A stretch of 64,000 nt of DNA, taken from NCBI GenBank assembly GCA_019639135.1, contig JAHBSL010000010.1, positions 62,001-126,000 on the forward strand. Reading direction: 5' to 3'. A model generated the notes under the pieces. The model worked only from the letters and a program-made list of their open reading frames with translations, ran no database searches and was not told where the DNA came from. A program made the position numbers and the translations under genes. Source of the DNA: Acidobacteriota bacterium (lineage in GTDB: Bacteria > Acidobacteriota > Blastocatellia > Pyrinomonadales > Pyrinomonadaceae). How positions within the stretch are numbered: position 1 is the stretch's first letter; every line of letters begins with the position of its first letter. Shown here piece by piece: positions 60,550 to 64,000 of this stretch.

Positions 60550-61779
60550 TCATTTGTCGCTGCCGATCCCGTGTCGATCGGATCGCTTCGGGAAGAGCAG
60601 ATAGCTCCCGAGCCCAAGAAGAGCGAGCAATGACGCCGTTGCGAGCAACCAGTTCGCTCGCAGCCAGCTGGCCCAACTTTGAGGTTCTTCTTCGACAACA
60701 ACATCGACAGGCCGCTGCTCTGCTTCCGGCTCAGTGAGCCGAGCGGCCGAGCTTTCGAGCAGACGACGAACCCGATCTGTTGCTTCCGCTTCGACCGCCG
60801 TGCGGGCAACCCCGCCGAGTACTCCGCCGAAGGCATCCGACCTCGAACGATCTGTAAAGACGATATAGCTTTCAACTGTCTCGCCGTTCGGGATCCGGAT
60901 CAGCGCGGTCAGTGAGATCGAGGCATCCAGATACCGCGTCGAATAAACCTGCCGCGTCAAGACTAGATGCGAATCGTTTCCTGCCACACCGCTCGTAAAT
61001 GCTGCGGCGTGGGTAAGCGTAACCGTGGGGTTCAGGCCAAAATCGAAGGCCGACCAATGCAGTTCATTCTGAACTCCGGGTAAGTCAGCGGCAGGGAAAT
61101 CTGCCATATATTTCCGCAAGCCAAAGCCGAAAATATCCAGTAAGGGAAGCTCCTTGGGCAGTTCGCGGTGCGCCTCCGCCAGGTCAAGTGGTTCCCTGCG
61201 GTTAACATTCTCTCCAAGGGACGAAGCGCCTCTGATGGCATACTCCGCCGCATATTCGAGCATCATTGACCTGAAGAGTTCGGTCGCCTTTTGTCGATGG
61301 TCGGCAGCGTTCCAGTCGATCTCAGTGTTGAACCGTCCGATCCATTTTGCTGACATATTGATGTCGCAGTCGCCGATCCGGCATTTCTTGAGCTCGTCGA
61401 AATCACGGTCTTCAAGCTCAAGCGTCGCTAGGTCGGCGATGTTTGGCGGATCGGAGAACCGGCCCTTGCCTTCCATCTCTCTGTTTCCCCGCTGCGAGAA
61501 GCTCTCACGAAACTCGGCCATCGAAACCGGGGCAACCTCGGCGATCCTTACAATTCCGAACACTGCCACATCCCGTTTATCCGAGGTCTTCACTCGCTTG
61601 ACGACGACCTCGCCCTTCTCCAACGCGGCGATCTCCGGCTCGGTGAATCCGGCATATCGCACCAATTCCTCGCGAAGCTGTGCGGACGTGGCCTGTCCGA
61701 CCGGTGGTCCGGCAGCGTACAAAATAACCGCTGTTGCGGCCAAGGCGAAAAAACGCTTTCCGTTAAAGAAAACGACCAT
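60550..61779 (-). CDS. Membrane-anchored protein of unknown function
   Basis: The product has 409 residues. A signal peptide (FFALAATAVILYAAGPPVGQ) leads to a mixed domain with TSAQLREELVRYAGFTEPEI, a CRIGDCDINMSAKWIGRF segment (probable disulfide) and a beta-rich region (NPTVTLTHAAAFTSGVAGND, LTALIRIPNGETVESYIVFT). A C-terminal membrane helix (WLLATASLLALLGLGSYLLF) and a short basic tail end it. This topology puts almost the whole protein in the periplasm. No family is recognised. The stop is 32 bp from the convergent protease gene, and tmRNA lies 32 bp upstream of its start. Confidence 0.68.
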   Translation of the reverse strand: MVVFFNGKRFFALAATAVILYAAGPPVGQATSAQLREELVRYAGFTEPEIAALEKGEVVVKRVKTSDKRDVAVFGIVRIAEVAPVSMAEFRESFSQRGNREMEGKGRFSDPPNIADLATLELEDRDFDELKKCRIGDCDINMSAKWIGRFNTEIDWNAADHRQKATELFRSMMLEYAAEYAIRGASSLGENVNRREPLDLAEAHRELPKELPLLDIFGFGLRKYMADFPAADLPGVQNELHWSAFDFGLNPTVTLTHAAAFTSGVAGNDSHLVLTRQVYSTRYLDASISLTALIRIPNGETVESYIVFTDRSRSDAFGGVLGGVARTAVEAEATDRVRRLLESSAARLTEPEAEQRPVDVVVEEEPQSWASWLRANWLLATASLLALLGLGSYLLFPKRSDRHGIGSDK

Positions 61780-61811
61780 CGCCGATATTATAGATCAAAT
61801 TGAAAAAGAGA

Positions 61812-62181
61812 TGGTGGAGGCGGCGGGAATCGAACCCGCATCCAAAGGTTGCGACCAGTGAAATCTACACGCTTAGTCGGTTCACTTCATCTCGCCACTG
61901 AGGAGCAGGTGAGCCGACAAGACCTCCCCAACAGCATACCCGGCTAAATTTAAGCCGCATTCGCGGGTCGAGAATGCGTCCGAGCCTGAACTGGGTTATG
62001 CCCCAACGGGTCGCATCAGGCGAACTTCCCGCGGGACATCGCTGTAGCTAAGGTTAATTAGGCAGCGAGAGCTAATTCTTGATTAGCATTTGTGTTTTGC
62101 GTGTTTTTTTAACGAGCTAACAAGCAAGCCCGGCGTGCACTCAAAGATCTATACAAGCCCCTGTCGAAGCCTGTCGCCCCC
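61812..62181 (-). ncRNA. ssrA: Transfer-messenger RNA (tmRNA)
   Basis: About 370 nt on the minus strand. The 5' end GGGGGCG (from 62181) pairs with CGCCTCC before the 3' ACCA (ending 61812), giving a 7-bp acceptor stem with one G-U pair. The 5' part GGCTTCGACAGGGGCTTG and the T-arm GGTTCGATTCCCGCC are canonical. The tag frame (62058-62108) ends in a double stop (TAATTAA) and encodes a tag close to KNTQNTNANQELALAA, with the ALAA protease signal. Pseudoknot-like pairings lie downstream. The CCA is encoded. It rescues stalled ribosomes with SmpB. Confidence 0.95.
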
Positions 62182-62257
62182 AAAACTTTGTGGAGCCGAA
62201 ATGGCCCGCCGAACGCATCGGCGGAACGCCAGTTTACGACAATGAGATGAAAATTGG

Positions 62258-62285
62258 AAGGCCCGGGTTCGCCGCCGGGCCTTTT
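62258..62285. terminator. Hairpin terminator downstream of the M14 peptidase gene
   Basis: A 9-bp stem, aaggcccgg / ccgggcctt, has an 8-nt loop. It lies just after the peptidase stop codon (minus strand) and is followed on the minus strand by CCTTCCAATTTT; on the plus strand by TTTTCT. It separates the peptidase gene from the tmRNA promoter region. Confidence 0.7.
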
Positions 62286-62290
62286 CTGCC

Positions 62291-64000
62291 TTACTGCGAG
62301 ATGGCGTTGAAGAGCAGCGGGAAGGTCGCCAGCGACTGCCCGCGGTATTGCGGGCGGAAGCCGAAGAGCACTATCTTGCCCTTGCCCATCGTGACCTCGA
62401 CCAGTGCCGCCTTGCCGGCGATCTTCTCCTGTCCCAAAGCCCAGCCGGAGAGCAAGATGTTCTTTGGATCCGACGGATAACGGGCGATAACGCGAATGCT
62501 CGGAGTGCGCGATTCATCGCGTATCGACGAGCTAAAGCTCGCACTCTGAACGACCTCAAACACCGGCGAGTCCTCGAACCAGGCGATGGACTGCTGCGGC
62601 ATTCCCTTGGCGATCGGGTGCGAGAGGTCGAGTTCGGTGCGGAGGATCGAACCGGGGATGTAGAAGTCCTTACGGTTGAGGCCCTTTGTGATGTTCTTTA
62701 CGGGCAAGTTGAACTGCTCGATGGCAAAGTTCGACGATTCGTTCAGGAAAACAAGCGTCCCGCCCGCCTCGACGAATTTCTTTAGATTCTCAACACCCTC
62801 TTTCCCGACGCCGCCCACATACTCATCCGGCATCGAGTCCTTCGAATAACCATTCAGGATCTGATTGGCGGATTGGTCGGGGAAAATGATCGCCCGCGAT
62901 TTGAAAAAGTTATTGTTTCGGATCTGCTGATCTACGAGACTAAGGAAATTTGAGCAACTAGGTTTGTAACCCTGGCTCGGCTGAACGAGCCACCGTGTCC
63001 AGCCCTCGTCCATCGAAGGAGGATATGATTTGTAAATTAAGTAGGTCGGCGGATTAGTACATCCTCCGCCGGACCCCCTACCGTGTTGTAAGGCTGGTTC
63101 CGTAGAGAAATTCTCATAGACCGCAGTCGCGGTGACCCCCATCAGCAGTGGCAATGTATGAGCCGTGACGTCGTACGGGGCGATCGGGTTTCCTTCTGCA
63201 TCTTTCAGATCCGGATACGTCTGCTTTTCCAATATGGCCTTTGCGAAGTTCGCATAGGGCTGATCCATTCTGATCACCGCTGAGCCCTCGGGATACTCGC
63301 CCGTGCCAACCTTAAACGCCTTCGGCCGCTCTACTTCGACACCCGCCCGCTCAAGCAGCTTTATAAGTCTAATATGCTCGAAGAAGTTGTTTGCGTTCGA
63401 ATCTGAATTATCAAAGGGCAGGACAAAACCATTCAACTCCCCATCCTTCCTCGGCCGCACGGCTTCTTTCCCGATCTCGTAAAATCTCGACAGCCATTTT
63501 TCGCGGTTGTTGGCGGCGTGGTCCAGGAGGCTGAAGGCGGTGGCGGACATGTAGTTGGTGATGTCGCGGAGGCGCCAGTCGCCGCCTTTCCAGGCGGGGC
63601 CGTTGTTGGCGTCGTCTTTGTGCGGGTTGACGCCGCGGCCGCCGCGAAGTTCGTCGGCCTTAACGGTGACGGGCGTCGCGAGGCGGGCGGAGGCGGTTTC
63701 GCTCAGGATGCGGACTCCGCCGTGGTAATGCGAATATGCGCGTGCGGGCGTCCAAGCGTCGTAGGTCGTGCCTGTCGTCAGGCCCTGAAAGCCTTTCTTT
63801 CGCATATCGCCGGCGATGTAAAGCCCAAGCTCGGTGTATCCCTCAACGATCTGCTGCGGCACATTCGGCTCGACCGGCGGCATGTACGGCGGCAGGAACT
63901 GCCTCGCACCGTAGATGCCCTGCTGATGCACATCGAGCACGATCTGCGGATGCCAGACGTTGTGGATCTTATCGACGGTAAGCTGCGTTTCGACCTGCGT
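62291..64000 (-). CDS. M14-family zinc carboxypeptidase with C-terminal GATase1-like domain (5' partial)
   Basis: The frame is open to the window edge, so 569 C-terminal residues are seen and the N-terminus is missing. WHPQIVLDVHQQGIYGARQF is the M14 segment around a zinc His. The C-terminal third is a class-I-glutaminase-like fold: RAIIFPDQSANQILNGYSKD, LKKFVEAGGTLVFLNESSNF and KIVLFGFRPQYRGQSLATFP. Such proteins are common exported peptidases in Acidobacteriota and Bacteroidota. Two stretches look like inserted repeats. VQSASFSSS is encoded by the 26-bp element (62526-62551). TEPALQHGRGSGGGCTNPPT is encoded by a palindromic segment (63041-63105), just where KSYPPSMDEGWTRW resumes. Confidence 0.85.
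   Translation of the reverse strand, partial: TQVETQLTVDKIHNVWHPQIVLDVHQQGIYGARQFLPPYMPPVEPNVPQQIVEGYTELGLYIAGDMRKKGFQGLTTGTTYDAWTPARAYSHYHGGVRILSETASARLATPVTVKADELRGGRGVNPHKDDANNGPAWKGGDWRLRDITNYMSATAFSLLDHAANNREKWLSRFYEIGKEAVRPRKDGELNGFVLPFDNSDSNANNFFEHIRLIKLLERAGVEVERPKAFKVGTGEYPEGSAVIRMDQPYANFAKAILEKQTYPDLKDAEGNPIAPYDVTAHTLPLLMGVTATAVYENFSTEPALQHGRGSGGGCTNPPTYLIYKSYPPSMDEGWTRWLVQPSQGYKPSCSNFLSLVDQQIRNNNFFKSRAIIFPDQSANQILNGYSKDSMPDEYVGGVGKEGVENLKKFVEAGGTLVFLNESSNFAIEQFNLPVKNITKGLNRKDFYIPGSILRTELDLSHPIAKGMPQQSIAWFEDSPVFEVVQSASFSSSIRDESRTPSIRVIARYPSDPKNILLSGWALGQEKIAGKAALVEVTMGKGKIVLFGFRPQYRGQSLATFPLLFNAISQ
62526..62551 (+). repeat. 26-bp palindromic repeat, copy B, inside a coding sequence
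   Basis: This is identical over 26 bp to 227-252 and contains the same cgagct-aa-agctcg hairpin. Here it is read in frame on the opposite strand within the M14 peptidase gene, encoding roughly VQSASFSSS between VFEV and IRDESRTPS, in a loop between predicted strands. Confidence 0.75.
63041..63081. repeat. Palindromic element inside the M14 peptidase gene
   Basis: A perfect stem CGGCGGA / TCCGCCG (63047-63053 and 63065-63071) has an 11-nt loop. An outer stem gtagg / cctac (63041-63045, 63077-63081) extends it. The encoded protein (GRGSGGGCTNPPTYLI on the minus strand) does not look like the surrounding enzyme. A repeat origin is inferred; no second copy is in the window. Confidence 0.4.

Noticed and set aside
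62182..62257. Consensus promoter of the tmRNA gene
   Set aside because: No convincing -10 or -35 boxes could be found in the upstream bases, so none is annotated.

Overview
The window looks like a chromosomal contig from a moderately GC-rich, Gram-negative-type bacterium. Signs of this are signal peptides, TonB-family C-terminal domains, a LolA-like protein, a lipoprotein and O-antigen/exopolysaccharide genes. The gene mix suggests Acidobacteriota, probably Blastocatellia-like: paired secreted proteases with CarboxypepD_reg-type tails, secreted TonB-domain proteins, TPR proteins, and many small palindromic repeats lying inside genes. This placement is inference; no rRNA or other decisive marker gene is present. 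No tRNA, CRISPR array, IS transposase, prophage or origin was recognised.

1-16.8 kb (+ strand): one long exopolysaccharide/O-antigen locus. It holds four glycosyltransferases (one partial), a zinc-ribbon methyltransferase, a NodU/CmcH-type carbamoyltransferase, an AsnB-type amidotransferase, a sugar-nucleotide pyrophosphorylase, a RmlC-like cupin, a polytopic membrane protein, a WecA-like initiating transferase fused to a FlaA1/CapD-like N-terminal half, a TPR membrane protein and a WaaL/Wzy-like ligase/polymerase. Many junctions overlap or are only a few bases long, so the genes are probably co-transcribed. The locus is interrupted at 3.8-4.7 kb by a GxxExxY (PDDEXK-like) gene bracketed by inverted repeats. 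Its second gene carries an in-frame tandem 84-bp palindromic repeat.

16.8-27.8 kb: a large secreted TPR protein, a protein of unknown function, a CT398-like coiled-coil Zn-ribbon protein, a compact exonuclease+polymerase family-A DNA polymerase, an RNase E/G whose S1 domain is split by a roughly 400-residue charged insert, a LolA-like protein and a tandem TonB-domain protein.

27.8-34.3 kb and 43.4-48.5 kb: two proteostasis clusters, clpA-like/grpE/clpB/hsp20 and hrcA-grpE-dnaK-dnaJ, giving two different GrpE proteins. Palindromic sites lie at the hsp20 and hrcA promoters, but no classical CIRCE element was seen.

34.5-39.8 kb: a nucleoside uptake and salvage operon with two ABC permeases, purine nucleoside phosphorylase, uridine kinase, cytidine deaminase and an exported MTA/SAH-deaminase-like amidohydrolase. 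Next come a secreted TonB-domain protein, a STAS + GAF/HD-GYP signalling pair and a YqeY protein.

48.6-64 kb: an SprT-like metalloprotease, a lipoprotein, a DECR-type 2,4-dienoyl-CoA reductase, fabG-trmB, a D-aminoacylase-like amidohydrolase, murI-rph, two secreted proteases (S8 subtilase and HExGH metalloprotease) with the same C-terminal modules, a membrane-anchored unknown, the tmRNA gene (ssrA) and the 3' part of an M14 carboxypeptidase gene that runs off the window.

The least explained features are the repeats. At least three unrelated palindromic repeat types (84-bp tandem, 26-bp, 41-bp) occur within or abutting coding sequences, and a fourth set of arms brackets the GxxExxY gene.
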